Source: Ardenticatenaceae bacterium
GTDB lineage: Bacteria > Chloroflexota > Anaerolineae > Promineifilales > Promineifilaceae
DNA length: 64,000 nucleotides
Assembly (NCBI GenBank): GCA_020634435.1
Contig: JACKBS010000005.1
Coordinates: 310,001 to 374,000, forward strand
Direction: 5' to 3'
The position numbers and the translations under genes were made by a program. The notes under the pieces were generated by a model. That model was given only the letters and a program-made list of their open reading frames with translations. It did not search any database and had not been told where the DNA came from. Positions 52,045 to 62,062 of the stretch are shown here, piece by piece. Each line of letters begins with the position of its first letter. The stretch's first letter is position 1.

Positions 52045-52578
52045 ATGAGCGACAAAAATCAATTATCAAAGAAATCTACTGAATCCAGGCCAGAGCTATA
52101 CCGTGAGCCGACGCAGATTGTAGAAATCATTTCGCTAGATGTAGACGAGGAGGGGGAAACACCTCTGGAACTGAGTGCCGAAACCACCCTCGACCTTCTA
52201 CAAGATGCTGAAGAAGAAGCGTACGACAGAGAAATCGGCCGTTACACTTTCGACAAAGAGATTCAGGAATCGCTAGAGGAACGCCAGGCGCTTAACAACG
52301 GCGCACGCGAACTGCAAGAGCGGTTGGCTGAACATCATGCCACATCACCAGAACTTTCCGGTGGTGACCTTGACGCTGCCTGGGAAGATGCCAACGTCGG
52401 TGAAGAAACCGCTGGCGGCATGGCCCCCACGCCAGACCAGGACATGGTGGAAGAGATTGGCGAAGCATACGGCATTACCTACAAAGAAAATGAACCGCTG
52501 CACACGGGTGACAAGCTGGCCAAACGAGATGCCAAGCGTTGGGAACTCAATCCCCAATCGGCCGAAGACACTGAATGA
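52045..52578 (+). CDS. Acidic DUF6335-like protein
   Basis: 177 residues, strongly acidic. The C-terminal half matches the DUF6335 pattern: ELSGGDLDAAWEDANVGEE near 100-118, GGMAPTPDQDMVEEIGEAYG and ENEPLHTGDKLAKRDAKRWEL. The N-terminal ~90 residues are Glu-rich and probably disordered or helical. Function unknown; family members are known mainly from cyanobacteria and a few other phyla. It has a good ribosome binding site (TCAAGGAGCAG) and a terminator behind it. Confidence 0.8.
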   Translation: MSDKNQLSKKSTESRPELYREPTQIVEIISLDVDEEGETPLELSAETTLDLLQDAEEEAYDREIGRYTFDKEIQESLEERQALNNGARELQERLAEHHATSPELSGGDLDAAWEDANVGEETAGGMAPTPDQDMVEEIGEAYGITYKENEPLHTGDKLAKRDAKRWELNPQSAEDTE

Positions 52579-52610
52579 TCAGCAGCTAATTGTTTCCAAT
52601 AAATTAAAAG

Positions 52611-52634
52611 GGCAACCCTCATGGTTGCCTTTTT
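52611..52634 (+). terminator. Terminator of the DUF6335-like gene
   Basis: GGCAACC (52611-52617), CTCAT loop, GGTTGCC (52623-52629) followed by TTTTTG, 33 bases after the stop. Confidence 0.85.
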
Positions 52635-52661
52635 GTTGCTCTATTTTCGCTAGATTTTGGC

Positions 52662-52699
52662 AAAAAAAAGGAACCGAATCACTTGGATTCGGTTCCTTT
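52662..52699 (-). terminator. Terminator of the PRC-barrel gene
   Basis: Perfect 14-bp arms AAAGGAACCGAATC (52667-52680) and GATTCGGTTCCTTT (52686-52699). Read on the minus strand the stem is followed by a run of eight T. It lies ~110 bases after the stop of the minus-strand gene. Confidence 0.85.
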
Positions 52700-52809
52700 A
52701 CGGGAAGAAGAACGGTCCAGGAGAGCAGACCAGGAGGGCAATTCGATTACTGTCTCGTTCAAGCAAAAACAATTAATAAATTTTGCCCGAAGAGTCAGTT
52801 GATTAAATC

Positions 52810-53163
52810 TTAAGAGTATGAAAAGCCGTAGTGGCTGTAAACATTATCCAACCAGGCCGACGTGGCGGTTTGGGGCCAATTATCTTTATCAAAGCCGGGC
52901 GCGTCTTCGAGCACCTCTTTTTCCACGTTCAGGACAATTTGTTCGTGCTCTTCATCAACGGAGAGAGCTTTCCAGGGAATTGCAAACAGCTTATCGCCCA
53001 GGCCCATAAAGCCACCAAAAGAAAGGACGGCATAAGCCACACGGCCGTTGCGCAGGTCCAGCATAATTTCTTCCAGTTCGCCCAGGTTTTCGCCTACTTT
53101 ATTTACAACATCGGTTCCTTTCAGGGTACCGGCAGAAAGCAGATTCACATGATTATTTTCCAT
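52810..53163 (-). CDS. PRC-barrel domain protein
   Basis: 117 residues. The first ~80 residues form a PRC barrel (LKGTDVVNKVGENLGELEEIMLDLRNG.. followed by LFAIPWKAL). The end (PQTATSAWLDNVYSHYGFSYS) is aromatic-rich and resembles tails on stress-type PRC proteins. PRC barrels dock on other proteins (photosystem assembly, ribosome maturation RimM, stress). No specific role can be given. It is a single gene. Confidence 0.85.
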   Translation of the reverse strand: MENNHVNLLSAGTLKGTDVVNKVGENLGELEEIMLDLRNGRVAYAVLSFGGFMGLGDKLFAIPWKALSVDEEHEQIVLNVEKEVLEDAPGFDKDNWPQTATSAWLDNVYSHYGFSYS

Positions 53164-53277
53164 TACTAAACTCCTTTGCTTTAAATTAAAAGCTTATAGT
53201 TTTAAGTATAGGGAGAAGAGCGCTTGCTTCTATGGATAGAGATATAAAGGCAAGATATAGGTAATGCACATTTCATC

Positions 53278-53307
53278 GTTTATGGCCTTTTCCAAAGGGC
53301 CATAAAC
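53278..53307. other. Hairpin in the PRC-barrel / fluoride region gap
   Basis: GTTTATGGCC (53278-53287) and GGCCATAAAC (53298-53307) are perfect 10-mers. It lies in the 288 bases between the PRC-barrel start and the riboswitch; the rest of that gap holds nothing I recognise. Confidence 0.5.
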
Positions 53308-53451
53308 GCTCCATCAGGCAAAGTAAATGATTCACACGAGGCGATAAGTTTTTTCTTTACCATCGCGTCTTTACGACTTGGCGCGAAATTCAGTGACAAT
53401 TTCTACTCCCTACTCGCCGTGGCTGATGATGGCTGTTAAAATGGTCTAATC

Positions 53452-53551
53452 CGGTGATGAAGCTCACCCGCTCGATCTATTGAGAAAACCGCCACCCGCT
53501 GGCTGATAGCTTCTACCAACGAGCGAGTTCTGCCGTGGTAGAAGCTTTTTT
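53452..53551 (+). promoter_or_regulatory. Fluoride (crcB) riboswitch with overlapping terminator
   Basis: GGTGATGAAGCTCACC (53453-53468) and, after a small extra stem, AAACCGCC..GGCTGATAGCTTCTACC (to 53517) match the fluoride aptamer. Loop GAAGCT (53459-53464) and AGCTTC (53508-53513) are exact complements and form the pseudoknot. The same AGCTTCTACCA (53508-53518) also pairs with TGGTAGAAGCT (53536-53546), followed by six T. Fluoride binding should hold AGCTTC in the pseudoknot and break the terminator, turning crcB on. The extra CTCGATCTATTGAG stem is an insertion relative to the minimal consensus. Confidence 0.93.
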
Positions 53552-53596
53552 ATTACCGGAAGGCCGCTTGTTGAGACTCATTGAAGGAGTTTGCTG

Positions 53597-53983
53597 TTGA
53601 ATCGTTATTTGTTGATTGCCATTGGTGCGGCTTTAGGTGCCAATGCCCGGTATCTGGTGGGGGTATGGGCCAGCGGTCGTTTTGGGGCAGATTTTCCGTA
53701 TGGCACGTTTTTGGTAAACATCCTGGGCAGCTTTGTCCTGGGCTTTTTGCTCAGTCTCGGCACGGGGCGGCTTCAGCTTTCGCCCCAAGCACGCCTGTTA
53801 CTGGCGGTAGGTTTCTTGGGCGCGTTCACCACCTTTTCTTCGTACGCGGTGGAAAGTTTAAATTTGTGGCGCGATGCAGGCATCTGGCGCAGTTTGCTTA
53901 ATATTTTTGGCAACAATTTGGTGGGGCTGTTAGCGGCCGTTTTGGGCCGGGCTCTGGCTGAATGGCTGCAACAGGGAGGTTAA
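53597..53983 (+). CDS. crcB: Fluoride exporter CrcB/Fluc
   Basis: 128 residues. TTG at 53597 is the best start, seven bases after AAGGAG (53584-53589); a TTG at 53591 is too close. Four membrane helices and the family motifs are present: GAALGANARYLVG, GTFLVNILGSFVLGF with its conserved Asn, and GFLGAFTTFSSYAVES with its conserved phenylalanines. It exports fluoride as a dimer. It lies directly after a fluoride riboswitch. Confidence 0.95.
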   Translation: MNRYLLIAIGAALGANARYLVGVWASGRFGADFPYGTFLVNILGSFVLGFLLSLGTGRLQLSPQARLLLAVGFLGAFTTFSSYAVESLNLWRDAGIWRSLLNIFGNNLVGLLAAVLGRALAEWLQQGG

Positions 53984-55273
53984 ATGATGCAGTTACAAGG
54001 GAAAGCTGTTCGGGTAACAATTTACATTGGCGAAAGCGATCATTATGAGGGCAAATCGCTCTACATGGCAATTTTGCACTTCCTCAAACAAGAAGGCGCA
54101 TCGGGCGCAACCGTGCTGCGTGGGCTGGCCGGATTTGGCGCGCACAGCCGCATCCACACCGCCACCCTGGTGGACCTCTCAGCCGATCTGCCCATTCGCG
54201 TGGAGTGGATCGACCAGGCAGACCTGGTGGCCAATCTGCTGCCGCAGCTGCGGCAGATGGTGAACGATGGCCTTATCACCGTGGAAGAAGTGGATGTGGT
54301 GCAGTATGCGCCGGGTCGCCGCCCCGACCCGTTATCTCAACCGGTGCAGGACGTGATGCGTACGGCCGTTGTTTCCGTTCTACCCCACACCTCAGCCGCC
54401 GAAATTGTTGCCCTGCTGCTGCAAAAAGGGTATCGCAGCCTGCCAGTGGTGGATGAAAACGGCCGTCTCCAGGGTATCATCACCGACGGCGACCTGCTGC
54501 GCCGCACCCAGCTGGCTGCCCGGCTGGATCTGCAAGCCACGCTGCCTACGGCCGATTGGCAGCAGCAGTTGGCCGACCTACGTGATCAGGGGCAAACGGC
54601 CGTTTCCCTCATGAGCCAACCCGTCATCACCATTGCCGCCAGTGCGCCGCTGCGCCAGGCTGTGCAGCAAATGGTGGCTCATGATTTGAAGCGACTGCCG
54701 GTGGCGGATAACGACGGCCATCTGGCCGGGTGGATTAGTCGCGTGGATATTTTGCAGCAGATCGAGTATCACCAACCCATCGTGGAAGCCGAGCAGGAAC
54801 AGCCACAGCCCGGCAAAACCATCCGCGATTTAATGTATGCCGATGTGCCAACGGTGCCGCCACAAGCGACGCTAGAACAGGTGCTGCAAGCGCTGGAGAA
54901 AAATCGTCGTCGCCGCGCCGTGGTGGTAGATGAAACACGGCAAGTGCTGGGCATCATCACCGATGGCGACTTGCTGCGCCGCAGCCGCCAGGAAGCCCAT
55001 CCAGGCCTGCTAACCCGCCTGCGCCGCCTGATGATTGGCCAACCGGACACTGCATCACACCCAGTCCTGGCCTTGGCCACTGAAAGGGCCGCTGACCTGA
55101 TGACTACACCGGCCATCACCATCGCCGCCGACGCTACGCCTGCGGCCGCGTTGCAGCTGATGGTGCAGCATAAAGTAAAGCGATTACCGGTGGTGGATGA
55201 AAACGGCCGTTTGGTGGGGTTATTGGGCCGCGCCAGCCTGCTGCGCGGTCTGGTGGACGAGGCGAGTAATTAG
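53984..55273 (+). CDS. DUF190 protein with four CBS domains
   Basis: 429 residues. Residues 1-105 form a DUF190 (PII-like) domain: VTIYIGESDHYEGKSLYMAI and GATVLRGLAGFG. Four CBS-type units follow (about 118-175, 205-260, 280-325, 360-425), e.g. GYRSLPVVDENGRLQGIITDGDLL and KVKRLPVVDENGRLVGLLG. DUF190 genes often neighbour crcB, and CBS pairs sense adenosine nucleotides or ions, so it may regulate fluoride efflux. A second ATG three bases on (53987) has better spacing from GGGAGG. It is cotranscribed with crcB with no gap. Confidence 0.9.
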   Translation: MMQLQGKAVRVTIYIGESDHYEGKSLYMAILHFLKQEGASGATVLRGLAGFGAHSRIHTATLVDLSADLPIRVEWIDQADLVANLLPQLRQMVNDGLITVEEVDVVQYAPGRRPDPLSQPVQDVMRTAVVSVLPHTSAAEIVALLLQKGYRSLPVVDENGRLQGIITDGDLLRRTQLAARLDLQATLPTADWQQQLADLRDQGQTAVSLMSQPVITIAASAPLRQAVQQMVAHDLKRLPVADNDGHLAGWISRVDILQQIEYHQPIVEAEQEQPQPGKTIRDLMYADVPTVPPQATLEQVLQALEKNRRRRAVVVDETRQVLGIITDGDLLRRSRQEAHPGLLTRLRRLMIGQPDTASHPVLALATERAADLMTTPAITIAADATPAAALQLMVQHKVKRLPVVDENGRLVGLLGRASLLRGLVDEASN

Positions 55274-56086
55274 CTAGCTCCCAAAAAGCTTGCCCCAAAC
55301 GCCCCCTTCTGATTTTTTCTTCTTGATTGTCTCTTCGAGCTGCCGCGCCGCCGGAAAATCTTTCAGGCGCAGCGTTTGCTGGTTGCACTTTTCGGCCTCG
55401 TCAATGTCCTCTAGCTGCCAATGAATGAGGGCCAACTTGTGCCACAGCAGCGCATTGCTGTTGTCGAAATGCAGCGCTTCTTTGTAGGTTTCCTGCGCCT
55501 CAGGCCACATTTTTTGCCGGAAGTAAAAATCAGCTAGTTGCGCCCGCATGGCCAACCGCTGCGGTACAGATGCAGCCACGCTGGCCGCCTGCTCAAACCA
55601 GGAAACCGTCTGCTCAACATCGCCCAGAGCCTGCCAATAGGCCACCTCGATGCGATAAAGATAGTATTCAGAGGGACTGAGATCGTGCAAATAGTCCAGA
55701 ACAAGGCGAGCGTCTTCAAGACGGCCGTTATGCACATAAATCAGCGCCTCTAACATGTTGATCTCCAACACGTCTGGCTCCAAATCTTGCGCCTTTTCCA
55801 GCCACGACATGGCCACATCGAGTCCTTCGGCATCATAACTGCCATCCTTTTCCTCGGCGGCGGCGATGAGCGTGTACGCCGCTCCAGCATAGGCAAACGG
55901 CTGTGAGCCGCCTGTAACAAACGTTTTGAGCGCGGCAGTTAACTGATTCGGATCGCCATTATAAGCATCTACTTTTTCCAGACCGACCAGGTAAGAACGG
56001 CGGCCTTGCTCGGTAGCCGCCATATCTGTTGGCCAGGTTACCTTTTCCAAAAGCGGGACCAGCTTGGCAATGAGTTGTTGACCCAT
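55274..56086 (-). CDS. TPR-repeat protein
   Basis: 270 residues with at least five tetratricopeptide units (A/G-rich helical pairs from ~85 to 265, e.g. AMSWLEKAQDLEPDVLEINMLEALIYVHNGR and AQETYKEALHFDNSNALLWHKLALIHWQLED). No signal peptide or enzyme domain, so a cytoplasmic scaffold. It converges on the DUF190-CBS gene with no gap; its C-terminus (KKKKSEGGVWGKLFGS) is basic. Confidence 0.85.
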   Translation of the reverse strand: MGQQLIAKLVPLLEKVTWPTDMAATEQGRRSYLVGLEKVDAYNGDPNQLTAALKTFVTGGSQPFAYAGAAYTLIAAAEEKDGSYDAEGLDVAMSWLEKAQDLEPDVLEINMLEALIYVHNGRLEDARLVLDYLHDLSPSEYYLYRIEVAYWQALGDVEQTVSWFEQAASVAASVPQRLAMRAQLADFYFRQKMWPEAQETYKEALHFDNSNALLWHKLALIHWQLEDIDEAEKCNQQTLRLKDFPAARQLEETIKKKKSEGGVWGKLFGS

Positions 56087-56178
56087 AGGGGAATCCTTTT
56101 TGTAAAACGGCCGTATTCAAACTTCAGCGACCCAATCTTGAACTTGCTGCTAGTGTAACTGTCCCCCGCAAAAATGAA

Positions 56179-56212
56179 AAGACCCTCCCCGGTTTCGACC
56201 AGGGAGGGTCTT
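56179..56212 (-). terminator. Terminator of the groES-groEL operon
   Basis: AAGACCCTCCC (56179-56189) and GGGAGGGTCTT (56202-56212). On the minus strand it is followed by TTCATTTTTG. It is ~105 bases after the groEL stop, beyond a palindromic element. Confidence 0.8.
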
Positions 56213-56235
56213 GTTAAAGGTTAGATTAGGTCAGG

Positions 56236-56315
56236 CCGGTAATCGGTAATCCGTTATCCGTAAACGGCAATCAGTGTTCAAACCGATTACCGTTTACCGT
56301 TCACCGACAACCGTT
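56236..56315. repeat. Palindromic GGTAATCGGTAA family, copy 4
   Basis: GTAATCGGTAATCCGTTATCCG and GTAAACGG face ACCGATTACCGTTTACCG and TTCACCGACAACCG. It abuts the groEL stop codon. Confidence 0.75.
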
Positions 56316-56316
56316 C

Positions 56317-57963
<1,647 letters not shown>

Positions 57964-57996
57964 TTTCAATAATCTCCTTCAGATTAATGTGCTTGT

Positions 57997-58287
57997 TTAG
58001 CCTTCTACGATAGCCAGAACATCAGACTCTTTGAGGATTAGCAGTTTTTTGCCGTCGATTTTGATTTCGGTGCCGCCATATTTGGCATACAGCACCTTGT
58101 CGCCGACCTGCACATCCATTTCAACACGTTTGCCATCGTCATCGCGACGGCCTGGACCAACGGCGATTACCTCGCCTTCCTGCGGTTTTTCTTTAGCGGT
58201 TTCTGGCAAAACGAGGCCAGAAGGGGTCGTTTGTTCGCGCTCCATTGGTTCAACAACCAAGCGATCGCCCAACGGTTTGAGATTCAT
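57997..58287 (-). CDS. groES: GroES co-chaperonin
   Basis: 96 residues, the normal size. Start MNLKPLGDRLVVEPMERE, then a mobile loop TTPSGLVLPETAKEKPQEG with GL(V)LP, and the roof/base strands KVLYAKYGGTEIKIDGKKLLIL. It caps GroEL. Preceded by AAGGAGAGTTAGGT and the CIRCE operator. Confidence 0.98.
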   Translation of the reverse strand: MNLKPLGDRLVVEPMEREQTTPSGLVLPETAKEKPQEGEVIAVGPGRRDDDGKRVEMDVQVGDKVLYAKYGGTEIKIDGKKLLILKESDVLAIVEG

Positions 58288-58326
58288 ACCTAACTCTCCT
58301 TATTTCTTTATTTTCAAAGTGGGGGT

Positions 58327-58353
58327 TTAGCACTCTCTCTACTAGAGTGCTAA
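58327..58353 (-). promoter_or_regulatory. CIRCE operator of groESL
   Basis: TTAGCACTC-N9-GAGTGCTAA (arms 58327-58335 and 58345-58353), an exact match to the HrcA-binding CIRCE consensus. It lies just downstream of the expected transcription start, so HrcA would repress until heat shock. hrcA is not in the window. Confidence 0.95.
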
Positions 58354-58366
58354 CGATACTTGTGGC

Positions 58367-58394
58367 ATTCTAGCAGAATTTTCCTTGATGTCAA
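58367..58394 (-). promoter_or_regulatory. Sigma-A promoter of groESL
   Basis: On the minus strand TTGACA (58394-58389), 16-base spacer, TAGAAT (58372-58367). The -35 is a perfect consensus. The promoter sits between two CIRCE-like sites. Confidence 0.85.
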
Positions 58395-58401
58395 GCAGAT
58401 T

Positions 58402-58430
58402 TTAGCACTCTTTCAGAGTGATTGCTAACA
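58402..58430 (-). promoter_or_regulatory. Second, imperfect CIRCE-like site
   Basis: TTAGCACTC (58402-58410) pairs with GAGTG and then, after three extra bases, GCTAA. It overlaps the region just upstream of the -35 box. A spaced or broken CIRCE; could tighten HrcA control. Confidence 0.6.
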
Positions 58431-58454
58431 AACTATTTAGCCGTTATTGAAAAG

Positions 58455-59666
58455 CTACGGTGTACTCTCCAGGGCTGCCCGACGACACTCAACCAACCCC
58501 TCCTGAGCCGCTTCAGCATAAAAGTCATTGGCAGCAGCGGCCTGTTGAAAATATGGCACGGCCAGCGAGCAGTTCTGTGTACCTTCACGCAGATACGCAT
58601 CAGCCAGCAGATAGAAAAAGCGCGCATTTTGGTCAGTCGGCTCACCATACAGCTCAACCGCTTTGCCAAACTCTTCAATGGCTTGCTGGAACTTATTCAG
58701 ACGAACATAGGCTTCCCCTAAACGGCCATGGGCCCGCGCCACATTTGGATTCAACTCAATGGACTTTAGACCATTTTCTTCTGCCAGAGTGTCCTGCCCC
58801 AACTGCAAATACATGTGGGCCAAAGCATCATACCCAGGCGCAAAGTTCGGATCGATGGAAACCGCTTCCTGAAAGCTCAAAATCGCCTCTGAAACGTTCC
58901 CATCGCCAAAAAAGTTGTAGCCCAGCTCATAGTAAAGCTGAGGCAAAGGTTCCGCCTGCAAGCCCAACTGAAACTGTTCGCGAGCGGCCGTATAAAAACC
59001 CTGGTTGGTCAAAACAATACCGAGGTAAAGACGCCCAATCGGATTATCTGGCTCCAATTCTGTGGCGTAAAGCACGCGCTCCTGCGCATCCTGGTACAGC
59101 TCCGGCTCAAATTGCAGCACCAGCCCCGCCGCCGAATAAGCATAGGCGGTGGCATTTTCTGGATTGATGCTGATGGCCGTTTCTGCGGAACGATAAGCTT
59201 GAGCGAACTGGAGGTTGGCCGCGGTAGGGTCGCCCGCATCGTTGAGGCGCTCCCCGTTGGCAATGTAGGCGGCGGCAACGGCCGTCCAAATACGATCATT
59301 TTCTGGGGCCAGAACGGCCGCTTCTTCAGCCCGAGCCAGCGCATCTTCCCCACGACCCAATTTGATTAGCAAGTTGATGTAGCGAATGTAAATTTCGGGC
59401 TTGGTGGCATCTAAGCGCACGGCCTCGGCGTAGTAATCGGCAGCTTCGGCCAGTTCCCCATCCCGCTCAGCAATGTCAGCCAGCAGAGCAAACTCCGTCG
59501 CCGAGCGGGTCGGCTCCGGCGTAGGGGTGGGGATAATTACATCTCGCACCTCTTCCGCATTCTGGATCACATAGATGCTCAAAAAAATGCCCACGCCGAT
59601 GAAAATCACCAGCAGGCAAGAGGGGCCGCGTCGCGGATAAGGGGGGTCTTTGCGTTGAATAATCAT
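58455..59666 (-). CDS. Membrane-anchored TPR protein
   Basis: 403 residues from the ATG at 59666 (MIIQRKDPPYPRRGPSCLL); the frame from 59753 reads through a palindromic element. A single membrane segment is at about 17-35 (CLLVIFIGVGIFLSIYVIQ), followed by a Pro/Thr linker (IIPTPTPEPTRS) and eight or nine TPR units (e.g. AADYYAEAVRLDATKPEIYIRY and AILSFQEAVSIDPNFAPGYDALA). It likely sits in the membrane with its TPR part outside. Role unknown, possibly envelope assembly or protein-protein scaffolding. Confidence 0.88.
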   Translation of the reverse strand: MIIQRKDPPYPRRGPSCLLVIFIGVGIFLSIYVIQNAEEVRDVIIPTPTPEPTRSATEFALLADIAERDGELAEAADYYAEAVRLDATKPEIYIRYINLLIKLGRGEDALARAEEAAVLAPENDRIWTAVAAAYIANGERLNDAGDPTAANLQFAQAYRSAETAISINPENATAYAYSAAGLVLQFEPELYQDAQERVLYATELEPDNPIGRLYLGIVLTNQGFYTAAREQFQLGLQAEPLPQLYYELGYNFFGDGNVSEAILSFQEAVSIDPNFAPGYDALAHMYLQLGQDTLAEENGLKSIELNPNVARAHGRLGEAYVRLNKFQQAIEEFGKAVELYGEPTDQNARFFYLLADAYLREGTQNCSLAVPYFQQAAAANDFYAEAAQEGLVECRRAALESTP

Positions 59667-59684
59667 GAGATTGTTTGGATTACG

Positions 59685-59748
59685 AGGTGCGACGCACTTT
59701 TCTCGAAGGCAATTGCAAAGCTCCTCGCAGCACAAGTGCGTCGCACCT
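59685..59748. repeat. Palindromic AGGTGCGACGCACTT element
   Basis: Perfect 15-bp arms AGGTGCGACGCACTT (59685-59699) and AAGTGCGTCGCACCT (59734-59748). Each arm is nearly palindromic itself. It lies between the TPR protein start and the glycosyltransferase terminator. Confidence 0.8.
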
Positions 59749-59772
59749 GTCACCTATGTCTTACGATAAAAG

Positions 59773-59792
59773 AGCCGACGGCAAGGTCGGCT
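59773..59792 (-). terminator. Probable terminator of the minus-strand glycosyltransferase
   Basis: AGCCGAC (59773-59779) and GTCGGCT (59786-59792). On the minus strand the stem is followed by CTTTTAT. Confidence 0.65.
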
Positions 59793-59870
59793 AATTTAGG
59801 GCGATCTTAACATGGGTTGAAACAGCGTCAAGAAAGGGGAGTTGGTTCTTGCAAAGCTCTAATGGTCGGT

Positions 59871-59955
59871 ATCCGGTGAACGGTTATCGGTATTCGGTAA
59901 GTGGTGGCGGATTACCGGTTACCGGCCGCCGTTTACGGCTTACGGTTTACCGAAT
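59871..59955. repeat. Palindromic GGTAATCGGTAA family, copy 5 (diverged)
   Basis: GGTGAACGGTTATCGGTATTCGG and GTAAGTGG face CGGATTACCGGTTACCGG and CGTTTACGGCTTACGGTTTACCG. It contains the stop codon of the glycosyltransferase gene. Confidence 0.65.
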
Positions 59956-60909
59956 CACATCTCGGTGCTGCCAGCGCCAGAGCAAGCCTACCGGGTAACC
60001 CAGCATCTTGGCCACATCCCCGACCAGGCGAATGAGGGGGATCAGTGCGAAGGCGCGCACACGGGAAGGCGGTCGCCAGCCCCAGGTATTGCCCCAAAGC
60101 CGCTGCGCTGGTTTCTGGCAATAAACGCTGCTGCCTACCAGCAGCAGCACCCAGCCGGCCCACTTTTCGCGCCAGATCAACCGCAGCACGTAAGGCAGCG
60201 CTACCAGGTAAGTGAAGTAGCGCACCAGATGGCGCTTGGGCCACAGGTTGGCTTTGCCGTCGCCTCGTGCGTAGCGGTAATACTGCTTAAAGTAGCCAGT
60301 CAGGTCGCCACGGGGGCGGAAGTAGGCAACGGCCGTATCTACAAAAGGAAAATCGCCGTATCGTTCGCGCAGGGCAAAGTCGAATACCAAATCTTCGCTG
60401 TAATCCAGCCACTCGGGATAGCCACCGACTTCTTCCCAGGCCGATTTGAGGAATGCGACGGAACGGCTGGAGGGCAGAAAATCCTTGGCTACAATTTCGC
60501 GGCGTGTGGGCAGCACCGTGGAACCCATCACGACTTCAAAATCCGTGTAAGGGTCGGGTTCAAACCAGCCGCTGGCAACGGCCGTTTCGCCGCGCACAAT
60601 AGGCTGAACCAACTCTTCCAGCCAGTAGGGAGCCAGCACCACACCGGCATCGGTGGCGGCAATGATGGGGCCAGCGGCGGCGGCAATGGCCAGGTTGCGC
60701 CCCTGGCTAATGTTGGCATCGGGCGCCACCAAAATTTTGAGCGGCAGCCAGGTTTTGTACTCGGTCAAAATTTCCAGGGTGCTGTCGGTAGAACCGCCAT
60801 CACAGAAGATGAGTTCATCGGGCAGCTGGCTTTGCTGGATCAGCGAATCCAGCAGCGGTCGCAGCGCTTCCCCTTCATTTTTAACTGTGGCAATGACAGA
60901 AACTTTCAT
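59947..60909 (-). CDS. Family 2 glycosyltransferase
   Basis: 320 residues from the ATG at 60909 (MKVSVIATVKNEGEALRPLL), preceded by GAAGGATTCGCG; the frame from 60981 adds an unlikely extension. GT-A fold: DGGSTDSTLEIL near 41-52, the DxD position is ATDAGV, and YSEDLVFDFALRERYG near 190-205 supplies the catalytic base region. A membrane helix is present near 248-268. It probably transfers a sugar to a lipid or polysaccharide precursor. The C-terminus is encoded within a palindromic element. Confidence 0.88.
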   Translation of the reverse strand: MKVSVIATVKNEGEALRPLLDSLIQQSQLPDELIFCDGGSTDSTLEILTEYKTWLPLKILVAPDANISQGRNLAIAAAAGPIIAATDAGVVLAPYWLEELVQPIVRGETAVASGWFEPDPYTDFEVVMGSTVLPTRREIVAKDFLPSSRSVAFLKSAWEEVGGYPEWLDYSEDLVFDFALRERYGDFPFVDTAVAYFRPRGDLTGYFKQYYRYARGDGKANLWPKRHLVRYFTYLVALPYVLRLIWREKWAGWVLLLVGSSVYCQKPAQRLWGNTWGWRPPSRVRAFALIPLIRLVGDVAKMLGYPVGLLWRWQHRDVIR

Positions 60910-61060
60910 CAACGCGAATCCTTCGTGGCGATATGCTATAATCGCGCCCAGTTTAGATACTTGCTTTATCAATAACCCCAAATAAGTTCGGTCGTTGCAC
61001 CCCTCCCGCTAAATGGCATAGCAACATGTGTAGCAAACGGCCGTTTTTAAGAAGCAAACT

Positions 61061-62062
61061 ATGGAACAAATCGATTTATCAATTGTAGTGCCCGTTTATA
61101 ATGAAGAAGAAAATTTACGGCCGTTGCTGGCCGAAATCACCGCCGCGCTGAAAGAAGAGCCAATCACCTACGAGGTCATCTTCATCGACGATGGCAGCCG
61201 CGACAGCAGCTTTGCCGTGATGGAAGCGCTGCACCGCGAGGACAACCGGGTAGTGGCGATTCAGTTCCGGCGCAATCATGGGCAAACGGCCGCTTTTGCT
61301 GCCGGGTTCGACCAGGCCCGTGGGCGCTACATCCTCACCATGGACGCCGATCGGCAAAACGACCCGGCTGATATTCCCGCCATGCTCAAAAAGCTGGAGG
61401 AAGGCTACGACGTGGTCAACGGCTGGCGCGAAAATCGGCAAGATGCCTTCCTGATGCGCAAGCTACCCTCCTACATTGCCAATCGGCTCATCGCCCGGCT
61501 CAGCGACGTGCCGCTGCGCGACCGTGGCTGCTCGCTGCGCCTTTTCCGCGCCGAGGTGACCGACGAGCTGAAGCTGTATGGCGAACTGCACCGCTTCATT
61601 CCAGAGATGGTGAGCTTTGCCGGGTTCAGCATGGCCGAGGTGCCAGTGAACCACCGACCGCGCGTGGCGGGCAAATCCAAATACGGCATTTCGCGCACCT
61701 TCCGCGTGATTGTGGACCTGATGACCATCCTCTTTTTGCGTAAGTACAGCGACCGCCCCATGCACCTGTTTGGCATGTTGGGCCTCTCGTTTGGCAGTTT
61801 TGGCGTGCTGCTGGGGCTGTATCTAACCTGGCTGAAAGTTTGGGCAGGCATTCAAGCCAACCGCTTTTGGCAAGGCTTTAACAGCTACGACATCGGCGAA
61901 CGGCCGCTTCTGCTCCTGGCCGTTTTGCTTGTTATTTTGGGCGTGCAGTTCCTGGTCATGGGCCTCATTGCCGAGCTCATGGTGCGCACCTACTACGAGT
62001 CGCAAAACAAAACGGTGTACTACATTCGCCAGGTTCTTGGGCCAGAAAACAACGTTTTGTAG
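61061..62062 (+). CDS. Family 2 glycosyltransferase, DPM1/GtrB-like
   Basis: 333 residues. Catalytic domain 1-225: SIVVPVYNEEENLRPLL, FIDDGSRDSS and the metal motif TMDADRQNDP (DAD). QFRRNHGQTAAFAAGFDQARGRY and the RDRGCSLRLFRAE loop match polyisoprenyl-phosphate sugar transferases (GtrB/ArnC type). Two membrane helices at the C-terminus (~240-265, ~280-305). It likely loads a sugar onto undecaprenyl phosphate. Its stop TAG (62060-62062) abuts a palindrome. Confidence 0.92.
   Translation: MEQIDLSIVVPVYNEEENLRPLLAEITAALKEEPITYEVIFIDDGSRDSSFAVMEALHREDNRVVAIQFRRNHGQTAAFAAGFDQARGRYILTMDADRQNDPADIPAMLKKLEEGYDVVNGWRENRQDAFLMRKLPSYIANRLIARLSDVPLRDRGCSLRLFRAEVTDELKLYGELHRFIPEMVSFAGFSMAEVPVNHRPRVAGKSKYGISRTFRVIVDLMTILFLRKYSDRPMHLFGMLGLSFGSFGVLLGLYLTWLKVWAGIQANRFWQGFNSYDIGERPLLLLAVLLVILGVQFLVMGLIAELMVRTYYESQNKTVYYIRQVLGPENNVL

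Noticed and set aside
58460..59167. 235-codon plus-strand open frame
   Set aside because: It is antisense to the TPR protein and shows no domain or start signal.
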